A stretch of 22,463 nucleotides of DNA, taken from the IMG/VR virus record IMGVR_UViG_3300032294_003283, positions 1-22,463 of that record; one strand, 5' to 3'. Positions 1 to 7,861 of the stretch are shown here, piece by piece. The DNA comes from a virus. Both the position numbers and the translations under genes were made by a program. The stretch's first letter is position 1, and each line of letters begins with the position of its first letter. The notes below the pieces were generated by a model. The model made no database searches. It was not told the DNA's origin and saw only the letters and a program-made list of their open reading frames with translations.

Positions 1-24
1 TTGCTATCGGGTTCTTTTCTTTAA

Positions 25-38
25 TGAGTAATTACTCA
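25..38. other. 14-base perfect palindrome downstream of the last gene
   Basis: TGAGTAATTACTCA is a perfect dyad lying 2 bases past the stop of the small basic protein gene. It could be a binding site or a weak hairpin; no T-tract follows closely, so it is not a convincing terminator. Confidence 0.4.
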
Positions 39-39
39 A

Positions 40-477
40 TTATTTTTTCTTAGCTAGTACTTTTTTTAGAATAGCACCTGCTACTTTTTGACCAGCTTCT
101 TTAGATCCGTATTGTTTTTCACCAGCTTTAGCTATTTTTTCAAATCCTTTACCTGGTTTACCTATATCGGTGCCTTTTTCAAAGCGAGCTTCTTCAATTG
201 GACGGTCTTCACCACCATCATTAACTTCTAATCCTCTTGGACCTATACCAAATCCTTCTTCTTTCAATTGCTTGTAAGCTTCAGCTAATTTTTTATATTT
301 AGCTTTAGCTGCTCTTTCACCAGCGGCATATCCAGCACCATAAGTATCTTCTTCAGCTTTATTTTTAGCAGCTACACCTTTAGAGCCTTTATCAACACGC
401 TGAAATTCACTGTATTTTTCGTTTAATACTTCAGCAATGCACTCTTGTACTAATGATTGTAATTCAGTTTTTTTCAT
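40..477 (-). CDS. Small basic Lys/Ala/Gly-rich protein downstream of tail tube (hypothetical)
   Basis: I do not recognise this family. The 145-residue product starts with a short amphipathic helix (MKKTELQSLVQECIAEVLNE), has a charged middle rich in Ala, Lys and Glu, and ends in a basic tail with KYGSKEAGQKVAGAILKKVL followed by lysines. The reading frame stays open 8 codons further upstream, but that would overlap the end of the tube gene. I chose the ATG at 477 because it lies just after the tube stop (483-485) and begins with the common MKK. There is no signal peptide or membrane segment. Its place right after the tube gene suggests a virion or assembly protein; that is inference from position only. 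Confidence 0.7.
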   Translation of the reverse strand: MKKTELQSLVQECIAEVLNEKYSEFQRVDKGSKGVAAKNKAEEDTYGAGYAAGERAAKAKYKKLAEAYKQLKEEGFGIGPRGLEVNDGGEDRPIEEARFEKGTDIGKPGKGFEKIAKAGEKQYGSKEAGQKVAGAILKKVLAKKK

Positions 478-482
478 ACTAA

Positions 483-974
483 TTAGTAGTTTAAGATGCA
501 ATAATCCATACCAACTGTCATGGTAATGTTGATTGCTTCAGTATAAGTTGACCAATCGTAATCATCAAAGTTTGCAGTTTTAATAAATGCACCTTTAACA
601 ATCCACTCAGATACTACATCACCTACAGGACCTAAACCATTAAATGTTAAGTCTTTCTTGTAGAAATCAGAGTAACCAGCACGGCCAGTTACTGATTCGT
701 ATGCCAAACGAGCCCATTCCATTACGGCTTGAGCACCAGATGGAGCGATAGGATCGAATAATGTGAAGGTCATGTCTCCCCAAATTCTTTTACCACTACG
801 AATTTTTCTATAAGTGTTGATATGATCTAATACAATCTCACCATCATCAAATGTTACGGCGCTTACGCCTTTTACAAGATATGATGGGATACCGTCTACA
901 TACATTATGAACCTATTTGGAACTTTAGGTTCAAATTGTGTAAACATGATTTCGTTTGCGTCTAATACAGGCAT
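483..974 (-). CDS. 19: Tail tube protein, T4 gp19-like
   Basis: This is the subunit of the inner tail tube of a contractile tail, which stacks as hexamers inside the sheath and forms the DNA channel. The 163-residue length equals that of T4 gp19. Family-like features are PNRFIMYVDGIPSYLVKGVS near residues 18-37, the central RKIRSGKRIWGDMTFTLFDP stretch, and the C-terminal segment AINITMTVGMDYCILNY. It lies 42 bases after the sheath gene in the usual 18-19 order. No Shine-Dalgarno is visible; the start is preceded by an A-rich stretch ending AACACAACATG. An ATATTTATA element lies 30 bases upstream of the start. Confidence 0.9.
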   Translation of the reverse strand: MPVLDANEIMFTQFEPKVPNRFIMYVDGIPSYLVKGVSAVTFDDGEIVLDHINTYRKIRSGKRIWGDMTFTLFDPIAPSGAQAVMEWARLAYESVTGRAGYSDFYKKDLTFNGLGPVGDVVSEWIVKGAFIKTANFDDYDWSTYTEAINITMTVGMDYCILNY

Positions 975-1004
975 GTTGTGTTATATTTTAATATACTTGT
1001 TTAC

Positions 1005-1013
1005 TATAAATAT
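1005..1013 (-). promoter_or_regulatory. Candidate late promoter element upstream of tail tube gene
   Basis: Coding-strand ATATTTATA lies 4 bases past the sheath stop and 30 bases before the tube start. It is followed by GTAAACAAG, nearly as at the phoH copy (GTAAACAT). It belongs to the recurrent junction motif described in the findings. Confidence 0.45.
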
Positions 1014-1016
1014 TTC

Positions 1017-2786
1017 TTAAGCTGGGAATTCAACTCCTGTTGGTAAAATGTTGAAATCTAGGATTACAAATTCCGCAGTTTTAGTTGGTTGGATGTAAAT
1101 CTGACCAATTAATTGGTTTCTATCAACTACATCTGGTGTGTTGTTTGATTCATCCATTACTACTTTGTAAGCGAATAAACCTTGTCTTTGTACTACGTTA
1201 TCTAAGTACGGATTTACTTGGTTTAAGAATCTATTTCTAGTAGCAGCTGTATTTTGTTCAAATACTAATGTGCGACCTACACCAGCAATATAATTTTTCA
1301 AAGCAATTAACAAACGACGAACATTTACTCTGTCTAAAGCACTTGCTTTTTGTTGTAATGTTTTCTGACCAAATACTACAACACCTTCACCAGGGAATGT
1401 AGCTAATGGGTTAACGTTATCGTTGTATAATGTATTTCTATCGTTTAATGATAATTTTCTTTCAACTTTAATTACGTTTGGAATACCACCACGAGTAGTA
1501 CCTGCAGGAGCAAACCAAGGAGCACTTACTTCATCTGTGAATGCGAATACACCACCCATTAATACTGAAGCAGGAACCCAAACTAGTTTACCCATTGGTG
1601 AACTGAATACTTGACACCATGGCCAGTAAGTAGCACCGTAGCTAGAATTTGAAGCATTTGCAGCATTTGAAGCACCCGTTACAGTACCACCGTAAGGAAC
1701 AGTATCAACTACTGCTAAAGCATCTGCTCTACCTTCAGCAAGTGCGATTGGATCTGCGTTATTAGCACCAATGTTAATTGCTGTGTTACCACCAGCTAAG
1801 AATAAACCTGGAGTTAACAATAAGTTAAATTGGTATTCATCTGTATTGTTTAATAAGTTTAAAGCAGGAGCATAATCAGCTGTAGTAAATCCTTGAGCGT
1901 TTGGAACACCATTAACGATTTGTTCAAACATATAACGAGATAAGTTTGTGTCTTCTACACCACCATTAAATGCACCATTTACTGAGCCACTACCTGGATT
2001 TGGTAAGCTTGAGCTATAAGTAGCAGCCATATAAGTACCGTTATTATTTATAGTATTATATTGTGCTTGAGGAACACTAGCTACACGAATATATCTTGAA
2101 GCATTAGCATAATCACCAATAGAATCAACATATCCTTGACCATCTACTGTTGAGTAAGTATAAACTGGTTTTGTGTTACCAATTACTCTAGCAATGTAGT
2201 TAGGTTGGTTAACGTCCATGGTCAAGTTAGTCCATGTTTCAAGAATATTTTTCTGAGCGTTGTTATCGTTACCGCTTCTTACTAATAAGGTAAATGTACC
2301 TCTTGTGTAATCTACGTTTGTAACTTCCCAACGTACGTTATCCATAGTACCGCTTGGTAAAGCACCTGAAATTACAGTACCACCTGCGTTGTTCATTTGA
2401 GCACCCCAAGCTAGTGTTTCTAACACAAAGCTGGTTGCTAACGCACCACTTGAAGGAGCACTTGCTGATGCAAAGCTGTTTAATGCTGTACTGCCAGTAC
2501 CAGCATGAGTAATTCTAGTTACTAATAAGGTATTACCACCATTTTCGAAATAGTTACGAGCAGCGATTGAAGTAAAGTATTCAGCGTCACCGCTAGTACC
2601 ATTGTTAAAAGTTGTACCGAATTTTGCAACGTAGTCGCTGTATGTAGTTACTAATGTTGGAACATAAGGAACACCATTAACAGTTGGACCTACAATAGCG
2701 GCACCAACTACAATAGGACCTTGTGATACTGCACTCTGATCGTTTTCGTTGGTATATACACCAGGAGAGATGATTGCTTCTGCCAT
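1017..2786 (-). CDS. 18: Contractile tail sheath protein, T4 gp18-like
   Basis: This is the sheath subunit that forms the outer contractile helix around the tail tube and drives DNA injection. At 589 residues it is somewhat shorter than T4 gp18 (659). The N-terminus has the family signature ISPGVYTNENDQS (about residues 6-18) and GAAIVGPTVNGVPYVPT. The conserved C-terminal domain includes NRFLNQVNPYLDNVVQRQG, an ANP-like VVMDESNNTPDVVDRN region, and QLIGQIYIQPTKTAEFVILD at about 558-577. The less conserved, Asn/Gly/Ser-rich middle probably forms surface domains. The gene is followed by the tube gene. Codons are richer in G and C than in the small neighbouring genes, as expected for a very highly expressed protein. 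Confidence 0.93.
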   Translation of the reverse strand: MAEAIISPGVYTNENDQSAVSQGPIVVGAAIVGPTVNGVPYVPTLVTTYSDYVAKFGTTFNNGTSGDAEYFTSIAARNYFENGGNTLLVTRITHAGTGSTALNSFASASAPSSGALATSFVLETLAWGAQMNNAGGTVISGALPSGTMDNVRWEVTNVDYTRGTFTLLVRSGNDNNAQKNILETWTNLTMDVNQPNYIARVIGNTKPVYTYSTVDGQGYVDSIGDYANASRYIRVASVPQAQYNTINNNGTYMAATYSSSLPNPGSGSVNGAFNGGVEDTNLSRYMFEQIVNGVPNAQGFTTADYAPALNLLNNTDEYQFNLLLTPGLFLAGGNTAINIGANNADPIALAEGRADALAVVDTVPYGGTVTGASNAANASNSSYGATYWPWCQVFSSPMGKLVWVPASVLMGGVFAFTDEVSAPWFAPAGTTRGGIPNVIKVERKLSLNDRNTLYNDNVNPLATFPGEGVVVFGQKTLQQKASALDRVNVRRLLIALKNYIAGVGRTLVFEQNTAATRNRFLNQVNPYLDNVVQRQGLFAYKVVMDESNNTPDVVDRNQLIGQIYIQPTKTAEFVILDFNILPTGVEFPA

Positions 2787-2824
2787 GTTATATTTTTATT
2801 TAATTTTATAGGGTTTTTTCTGAG

Positions 2825-2833
2825 TATAAATAT
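2825..2833 (-). promoter_or_regulatory. Candidate late promoter element upstream of tail sheath gene
   Basis: Coding-strand ATATTTATA, 38 bases before the sheath start. Here it is bracketed by TGAG and CTCA, so it sits in the loop of a small possible hairpin with outer GGTTT/AAACC pairing. The pairing may be accidental. Confidence 0.42.
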
Positions 2834-2862
2834 CTCAAAACCTTTACAAAATTAAAGAATAA

Positions 2863-3120
2863 TTAACTAAGCTCGCCTGTTTCTAAATTAACTTGTTTAT
2901 CACCATATTTTTCACCTAATTTGACACTCATTTCTTGTTGTCTTTCGGTTACTGTTTTAAGATGATTCAATAAATCAATTTTTTCGCCTTTTAATTCATT
3001 AAGTTTTTGCTCAGTTTCATTAAGTGCTACTGATAAAATACCTAAATCAAAAATAGCTTGTTGGTAAGCTGTGTTAATTTCTTTAAATTCTTGTAATTCG
3101 TCTTTTGTTAATTTTGCCAT
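2863..3120 (-). CDS. Small coiled-coil protein (hypothetical, probably virion-associated)
   Basis: The 85-residue product is almost entirely predicted helix, with heptad-like spacing of Leu/Ile from about residue 20 to 70 (DLGILSVALNETEQKLNELK). It ends in GEKYGDKQVNLETGELS, and similar C-termini occur in small phage structural genes. No catalytic motif, cysteine pair or membrane segment is present. It lies between an unknown 83-residue gene and the tail sheath gene. A role as an assembly factor or small virion protein fits the position, but the exact function is unknown. The start is preceded by AATAAATAATGTT rather than a Shine-Dalgarno. Confidence 0.7.
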   Translation of the reverse strand: MAKLTKDELQEFKEINTAYQQAIFDLGILSVALNETEQKLNELKGEKIDLLNHLKTVTERQQEMSVKLGEKYGDKQVNLETGELS

Positions 3121-3136
3121 AACATTATTTATTTAA

Positions 3137-3388
3137 TTAATTAAACCAGTGACTATTCTCTAATACAAATTGTTTTGCAGAAAATATAAATCTACCTGTT
3201 TGTATAGTTGTTCCTGATCTAGGTAGGTTAAGTTCGTAAGGTATCTGATGGTTGGTTATAGCCATAAATACTTCTCCTTCTATAGAAAATAATTCTTTAA
3301 TAATTATAAATTTATCTTCTGTAAGATTAAATGTTTGTTCTAAAGTTAATATTTTACCTTCTACCTCTGCTATAGTTAATATTTCCAT
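3137..3388 (-). CDS. Hypothetical protein, 83 residues
   Basis: I do not recognise this small protein. Its composition is mixed and acidic to neutral, with alternating hydrophobic stretches (KILTLEQTF, KFIIIKELF, FMAIT) that suggest a compact beta-rich fold. There are no cysteines, no signal peptide and no membrane segment. It starts 54 bases after the stop of the large Thr/Pro-repeat gene, and an ATATTTATA element lies 14 bases upstream of its start. It ends 16 bases before the start of the coiled-coil gene, so the two are probably co-transcribed. No function can be assigned. Confidence 0.65.
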   Translation of the reverse strand: MEILTIAEVEGKILTLEQTFNLTEDKFIIIKELFSIEGEVFMAITNHQIPYELNLPRSGTTIQTGRFIFSAKQFVLENSHWFN

Positions 3389-3402
3389 ATAGTTTGTCTT
3401 TT

Positions 3403-3411
3403 TATAAATAT
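3403..3411 (-). promoter_or_regulatory. Candidate late promoter element upstream of the 83-residue gene
   Basis: Coding-strand ATATTTATA, 14 bases before the start of the 83-residue gene, in the 54-base gap after the Thr/Pro-repeat gene. Confidence 0.4.
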
Positions 3412-3442
3412 AATTAAAATACTTTTAATCTACACATTTTTA

Positions 3443-6214
3443 TTAACAAGGTGACATTGATCCAGGCCAGTTTGTTACTGAAGCATCACATAGTTGACCA
3501 CTACAAGGGTTAAATCTTAAGTATGTGTCAAAGAATGAATTATTTCCTGTAGTAATTGTTGCTCCATAACTACCACAACCTGCTCCTAAATCAATAGTAA
3601 AGTTAGCATTTGATGTAACGTTTTGTGGATTTTGGTTTGTACAATTATCTACAGTTGTAATTTGAATATTATAGTATTCAATAGCTGAAATATCTCCATC
3701 TCCAAAACAGTCAATAAATTGTACAAAAGCAAAGGTATCACTAAATGTAAATCCTTGAGGACCTGCTACTGAAGTAGAAGGTGTTCTTGAAGGTGTAACA
3801 GGTGGGGTTGGAGATGCTGTACGTGTTGGTGTTACTGGTGGGGTTGGTGATGCTGTTGGTGTTACTGGTGGAGTTGGAGATGCTGTACGTGTTGGTGTTA
3901 CTGGTGGGGTTGGTGATGCTGTTGGTGTTACTGGTGGAGTTGGGGATGCTGTGCGTGTTGGTGAAGGTGTAATTGTTCTTGTTGGTGTAATTGTAGGAGT
4001 AGCGGTTATACTTGGAGTACTTGTTATACTTGGTGTTATTGTTCTTGTTGGTGTTATACTTGGTGTTGCTGTTATTGAAGGTGTTGCTGTTCTTGTTGGT
4101 GTGATTGAAGGTGTAGCTGTTATACTTGGTGTTGGTGTTATAGATGGTGTAGCTGTTCTTGTTGGTGTAATACTTGGTGTTGCTGTTATTGAAGATGTAG
4201 GTGTAATTGTTCTTGTTGGTGTTATTGTTGGTGTTATACTTGAAGTTGGAGTAATTGTAGGTGTTGCGGTAATACTTGGGGTTGCTGTAATTGAAGGGGT
4301 TGCGGTTATTGAAGGTGTAGCTGTTATTGTTGGTGTAACAGAAGCTGTTACTGTTGCTGTTGGTGTAATTGATGGTGTAGCAGTTATTGATGGTGTTGCT
4401 GTAATTGAAGGTGTAATTGTTACTGTAGGTGTAATTGTTACTGTAGGTGTAACAGATGGGGTTGCTGTAATTGAAGGGGTTGCGGTTATTGAAGGTGTAG
4501 CTGTTATTGATGGAGTAACTGTTACTGTTGGTGTTACAGAAGGAGTAACTGTTACTGAAGGAGTAATTGTTACTGTTGGTGTAATTGAAGGTGTTGCTGT
4601 TATACTTGGAGTTGCTGTTATACTTGGTGTAATTGTTAATGTTGGAGTTATAGACGGTGTTACTGATGGTGATGCTGTTATTGTTACTGTTGGTGTAATA
4701 GTTGGTGTTACAGTTCTTGTTGGCGTTATACTTGGTGAAGGAGTAATTGTTCTTGTTGGTGTTATTGTTGTAGTTACACTTGGAGTTACAGTAATTGTAG
4801 GAGTAATACTTGGTGATGCTGTAATACTTGGTGTAATTGTTACACTTGGAGTAATTGTAGCTGTTGGTGTTACTGACGGTGTTGAAGTTATAGTAGGTGT
4901 TGGAGAAGCAGCTGGTGTAGCTGAAATAGAAATTGTTGGTGTAATTGTTGGTGTGATGGATGGTGATGCTGTTATACTTGGAGTAATAGTAGCGGTTAAT
5001 GTTGGAGTTAAAGTTGGTGTTAAAGTTGGGGTTACTGTTCTTGTTGGTGTAATACTTGGTGAAGCAGTAATAGATGGTGTTGCAGTAATTGAAGGTGTAA
5101 TTGTTACTGTAGGTGTAATTGTTGGAGTTACAGTTACAGATGGAGTAACAGTTACAGATGGTGTTATTGTAGCTGTTGCTGTTATAGAAGGTGTTACTGT
5201 TACAGACGGAGTAATTGTTACCGATGGAGTGATTGTTACTGTTGGTGTTATTGAAGGAGTAACTGTTACAGAAGGAGTGATTGTTACTGTTGGTGTAACA
5301 GTTGATGAAGGTGTAATTGTTAATGTTGGTGTAATTGATGGTGTTACTGTTACTGATGGGGTAACTGTTACAGAAGGAGTGATTGTTACTGTTGGTGTTA
5401 TACTTGGAGTAGCTGTTATAGATGGGGTTGCTGTTATTGATGGAGTTATAGATGGAGTTACAGTTACAGATGGTGTGATAGTAACTGTTGGTGTAATAGT
5501 TGCCGTTGGAGTAATAGATGGTGTTACTGTTACAGATGGGGTAATTGTTAATGTAGGTGTAATTGTTCTTGTTGGTGTTACCGTAGGAGTAATACTTGAA
5601 GTTGGAGTAATAGTTGGTGTGGCTGTTATTGATGGAGTTGCAGTAATTGAAGGAGTAATAGTAACTGTTGGTGTTATTGTTACAGTAGGTGTAATTGAAG
5701 GAGTTGCTGTTATAGAAGGGGTTACTGTTACTGAAGGGGTTACTGTTACTGTTGGTGTAATAGTTCTAGAAGGTGTAATTGAAGGTGTGGCTGTTATAGA
5801 AGGAGTAACAGTTACTGACGGAGTAATTGTTACAGACGGAGTAATTGTTACTGTTGGTGTAATTGTAGGAGTTACTGTTACCGACGGTGTAACTGTTACT
5901 GAAGGTGTTACTGTTCTTGTAGGTGTAACTGTTACTGAAGGTGTTACTGTTACTGAAGGGGTAATTGTAGGAGTAGTAGTAACACTTGGTGTTATTGTGC
6001 GAGTTGGCGTAGGAGCAGGTGTTGCTTGATCATATCCCCACCAACTTTCCATTCTAAATGGAGCAGATGGATCAGGTTGATAAGGGGAAAATGGATTTAA
6101 AGGAACATATATTCCTAAAGATGCAGAAGCCAACGTAAAAGGGGCTTGAGCTGGTACTCCCAGCTCAATTCTTATTTGGTCTAATGAAATAGAACTTGAA
6201 ATTGGTAACGGCAT
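3443..6214 (-). CDS. Giant Thr/Ser-Pro dipeptide-repeat virion protein with Cys-rich C-terminus
   Basis: This 923-residue protein has three parts. Residues 1-65 form a short head containing [12 protein letters not shown] and [10 protein letters not shown]; this resembles N-terminal modules seen in some phage structural proteins. Residues about 66-812 are low-complexity repeats of units such as [18 protein letters not shown] and TPTRTI, in which Ser or Thr falls at nearly every second position. Residues about 813-923 form a non-repetitive C-terminal domain with six cysteines. The last repeats change to [10 protein letters not shown] and are arranged as a 66-base tandem. No signal peptide is present. 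An exposed stalk or fibre with a terminal domain is likely; glycosylation is possible but unproven. The smaller gene at 11341-12435 uses the same repeat type. Confidence 0.85.
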   Translation of the reverse strand: MPLPISSSISLDQIRIELGVPAQAPFTLASASLGIYVPLNPFSPYQPDPSAPFRMESWWGYDQATPAPTPTRTITPSVTTTPTITPSVTVTPSVTVTPTRTVTPSVTVTPSVTVTPTITPTVTITPSVTITPSVTVTPSITATPSITPSRTITPTVTVTPSVTVTPSITATPSITPTVTITPTVTITPSITATPSITATPTITPTSSITPTVTPTRTITPTLTITPSVTVTPSITPTATITPTVTITPSVTVTPSITPSITATPSITATPSITPTVTITPSVTVTPSVTVTPSITPTLTITPSSTVTPTVTITPSVTVTPSITPTVTITPSVTITPSVTVTPSITATATITPSVTVTPSVTVTPTITPTVTITPSITATPSITASPSITPTRTVTPTLTPTLTPTLTATITPSITASPSITPTITPTISISATPAASPTPTITSTPSVTPTATITPSVTITPSITASPSITPTITVTPSVTTTITPTRTITPSPSITPTRTVTPTITPTVTITASPSVTPSITPTLTITPSITATPSITATPSITPTVTITPSVTVTPSVTPTVTVTPSITATPSITATPSITATPSVTPTVTITPTVTITPSITATPSITATPSITPTATVTASVTPTITATPSITATPSITATPSITATPTITPTSSITPTITPTRTITPTSSITATPSITPTRTATPSITPTPSITATPSITPTRTATPSITATPSITPTRTITPSITSTPSITATPTITPTRTITPSPTRTASPTPPVTPTASPTPPVTPTRTASPTPPVTPTASPTPPVTPTRTASPTPPVTPSRTPSTSVAGPQGFTFSDTFAFVQFIDCFGDGDISAIEYYNIQITTVDNCTNQNPQNVTSNANFTIDLGAGCGSYGATITTGNNSFFDTYLRFNPCSGQLCDASVTNWPGSMSPC
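3822..3953 (-). repeat. 66-base tandem duplication within the repeat gene
   Basis: Two adjacent 66-base units (3822-3887 and 3888-3953) differ at only two bases. Each encodes 22 residues made of [10 protein letters not shown]-type units. The near identity, compared with the scattered synonymous changes in the rest of the tract, points to recent duplication. Confidence 0.9.
4277..4509 (-). repeat. 53-base exact repeat at 180-base spacing
   Basis: Bases 4277-4329 are identical to 4457-4509. The offset of 180 bases equals 60 codons, so the frame is kept. This marks an older segmental duplication or conversion inside the Thr/Pro tract. Confidence 0.85.
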
Positions 6215-6238
6215 CTACTGATTTGTTGATATATCAGT

Positions 6239-6247
6239 AATAAATAT
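6239..6247 (-). promoter_or_regulatory. Candidate late promoter element upstream of the 923-residue repeat gene
   Basis: Coding-strand ATATTTATT, 24 bases before the start of the repeat gene and 3 bases after the stop of the zinc-ribbon-like gene. It differs from the main form only in the last base. Confidence 0.38.
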
Positions 6248-6250
6248 TCA

Positions 6251-6484
6251 CTATTTTTCCCATTTACCCTCTGGACATGATGTTTTGTCTTGAGCAAATA
6301 TTTTTTTATTCAATGGACAACCACACAAGTCACAATAATAAAAATCAATTAATGTAGTATTTTGTTTGCGGTGTTGACATCCATTGCATATAGATGCTCT
6401 ATAAGCAGCTGTAAATTTTTCTTCAGCTGTTGGATTAGCAGCTGTTATCCATGCTTGAGCTATTTCTTTAAACTTCTTTATCAT
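6251..6484 (-). CDS. Small Cys-rich zinc-ribbon-like protein
   Basis: The 77-residue protein has a helical N-terminus (MIKKFKEIAQAWITAANP) and six cysteines at 33, 36, 51, 54, 56 and 70, in the pattern CNGC, then CDLCGC, then a late CPEGKW. Two CxxC pairs of this kind usually bind one zinc ion in a ribbon fold. Small proteins with this Cys pattern and a terminal CP-GKW occur in other phage genomes, without a settled function as far as I know. The start overlaps the end of the upstream gene by 17 bases, indicating translational coupling. A nucleic-acid or protein-binding role is inference. Confidence 0.8.
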   Translation of the reverse strand: MIKKFKEIAQAWITAANPTAEEKFTAAYRASICNGCQHRKQNTTLIDFYYCDLCGCPLNKKIFAQDKTSCPEGKWEK

Positions 6485-6944
6485 TTATAATAAATTTATT
6501 AAATATAGGATAATTTTCTTCAAATGTCAAATTTTCTATTTCTGATAATTTAAATGGAGTATATTGAATTTCTTTAGAAGTTTCAAGTAAATTTGAATAT
6601 TCTTTTTGAAATTCTAAAAATCCAGAATTAGGTAAGTAAGTATATTTTGGGTTATTTTCTTCATCTACACCATCCTCTATTTTTGTGTATGGTTGTATAA
6701 CTACATTTCCGTCGTTATCCTGCTGTCCATACTTAAATCCCAAATCATTATACAATTCTTTTACAATTTTATCTTCACGATCAACTGTTTCTCCTAAAAC
6801 ATTTAACCAATATTTAAGTTTAATAGAAATGTTTTGATTAACTAAACCTTTTTGCATAACCTCTCCACTAACAGGATGAAAAGATCCGTATATTTCGTTT
6901 TTTAAAAGAAGGATTTCGCCTAAGGTTAATTGAATTGTATACAT
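6468..6944 (-). CDS. Hypothetical protein, 158 residues
   Basis: I do not recognise a named family. The N-terminal part (MYTIQLTLGEILLLKNEIYG, then NISIKLKYWLNVLGETVDRE) looks mostly helical. An acidic middle follows with KYGQQDNDGNVVIQPYTKIEDG, then a C-terminal region rich in Glu, Asn and aromatics. There are no cysteines, signal peptide or membrane segments. It lies after the gp15-like gene and its last codons overlap the start of the zinc-ribbon-like gene. The position suggests a tail or assembly protein, for example a chaperone, but nothing in the sequence proves this. Confidence 0.7.
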   Translation of the reverse strand: MYTIQLTLGEILLLKNEIYGSFHPVSGEVMQKGLVNQNISIKLKYWLNVLGETVDREDKIVKELYNDLGFKYGQQDNDGNVVIQPYTKIEDGVDEENNPKYTYLPNSGFLEFQKEYSNLLETSKEIQYTPFKLSEIENLTFEENYPIFNKFIINDKEV

Positions 6945-6982
6945 AACTATAATATAATAACTCTTTAGTAAATAACCAAATT

Positions 6983-7861
6983 TTATAAATCTCCTGCTCT
7001 AACGTTTTTAATATTTCTAACAGTTTCGGAAGTAATAGAAACGGTAGATTTAGAGAAGAATTGACGTTTACCATTTGTTGCTTTATCTCTGTTTAAAGTA
7101 TCAGGTACAATATAACCATATAAAGTAATACTCATACTAGTTTTAGCTACTCTTTGTTCATTAATAGCATATTCAGCAGTAGTATCAAATCTATCAATAT
7201 AAGTTCTAAATTGAAAACGATTTTCATTCCCCCAGTATGAATCTGAAGCAAATTCAACTGCTTCTACAATTTTATTGTTTTCTTGAATTAAGTTAGTAAA
7301 TATAACACAATCATAGCTTATGTTAATATAATCTGGTACTGGTGTTAAATAGAATTTTTCAGATGGTATAAAATTATTTAATGTATCAAATGGCGTATAT
7401 TGATTTTGTGAATTATATCTACCTTTAGATACAGCAAAATTATTTACGTTATTACCATCTAATTTATTTGCTAATGTTCTGTTTTTTTCAAATCCTGTTC
7501 TTCGTAAAATAATAGCAGGATACATTATTCGGCCGTTTTTATCTCTCCAATACCCATCTTGTTGAACAGCTACCCATCTTTCTTGTGTAGCATAACTTAC
7601 AGGAACAGGAATTTTATTTCCGTTTTGAATTACAGATGGTTGAATAACATTATTAAAATAATAAAATACAGCCTCATCAATATCTTGTAAACCAATACTA
7701 AATGGTTTAATATTATCTTCAATATCAGCAGATATTTGATTAGCTCTAGTTATTTGTTCTGCAGGTAAAACAGGGCTACCTAAATCAGGAAGATAAGGCA
7801 CAATTTGCTCATTTACTCTTTGAGCAGGTGTTGCGGGTAATATAGGTAGTTTTCTTGGCAT
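6983..7861 (-). CDS. 15: Tail sheath stabiliser/tail completion protein, T4 gp15-like
   Basis: T4 gp15 caps the top of the tail and joins it to the neck. This 292-residue protein is close in length to T4 gp15 (272) and shares its layout. It has a YYFNNVIQP strand-helix start (about 68-76), then IPVPVSYATQERW (about 84-96), a YPAIILRRTGFEKNR segment, and a DYINISYDCVIFTNLIQENN region followed by FQFRTYIDRFD. The C-terminal MSITLYGYIVPDT strand also fits. The assignment rests on this pattern plus its position after the gp14-like gene, as in T4. Its ATG overlaps the preceding stop (TAATG). An unusual Pro-rich N-terminal extension (MPRKLPILPATPAQRV) precedes the core. Confidence 0.72.
   Translation of the reverse strand: MPRKLPILPATPAQRVNEQIVPYLPDLGSPVLPAEQITRANQISADIEDNIKPFSIGLQDIDEAVFYYFNNVIQPSVIQNGNKIPVPVSYATQERWVAVQQDGYWRDKNGRIMYPAIILRRTGFEKNRTLANKLDGNNVNNFAVSKGRYNSQNQYTPFDTLNNFIPSEKFYLTPVPDYINISYDCVIFTNLIQENNKIVEAVEFASDSYWGNENRFQFRTYIDRFDTTAEYAINEQRVAKTSMSITLYGYIVPDTLNRDKATNGKRQFFSKSTVSITSETVRNIKNVRAGDL

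Larger units (their letters stand above)
3779..6019 (-). repeat. Degenerate Thr/Ser-x dipeptide repeat tract (about 2.2 kb)
   Basis: This is the DNA encoding residues about 66-812 of the 923-residue protein. Units of 12-18 bases (TPS/TPT plus I/V-T, V-T-V, I-T-A or R-T) recur throughout with many synonymous differences, so the protein pattern is stricter than the DNA pattern. The opposite strand stays open for about 690 codons as a by-product. Confidence 0.93.

Noticed and set aside
25-38. Terminator at the left end
   Set aside because: The palindrome has no proper loop and no T-tract follows on the coding strand, so I list it only as a dyad.
478-501. Upstream start extension (MHLKLLIS) of the small basic protein
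   Set aside because: It would overlap the end of the tube gene; the ATG at 477, right after the tube stop, gives a natural MKK start.
1005-1013. T4 late promoter (TATAAATA) driving plus-strand transcripts at the gene junctions
   Set aside because: The plus strand does read TATAAATA at several junctions, but no plus-strand genes follow. Consistent placement upstream of minus-strand starts makes a coding-strand role more likely; antisense promoters are not excluded.
3779-6019. CRISPR-like array or satellite DNA in the 2.2-kb repeat
   Set aside because: Units are short, have no constant repeat separated by unique spacers, keep codon phase throughout and lie inside one uninterrupted gene.
3951-6029. 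Plus-strand open frame of 692 codons opposite the Thr/Pro repeat gene
   Set aside because: It encodes only Gly-Val-Ile-type repeats, the mirror of Thr/Pro/Ile codons on the other strand. It has no independent start context or domain and exists because the repeat codons do not produce stops in that frame.
6868-7074. Minus-strand frame of 68 codons spanning the end of the gp15-like gene and the start of the next gene
   Set aside because: It overlaps two well-supported genes in a different frame and its product shows no recognisable pattern.
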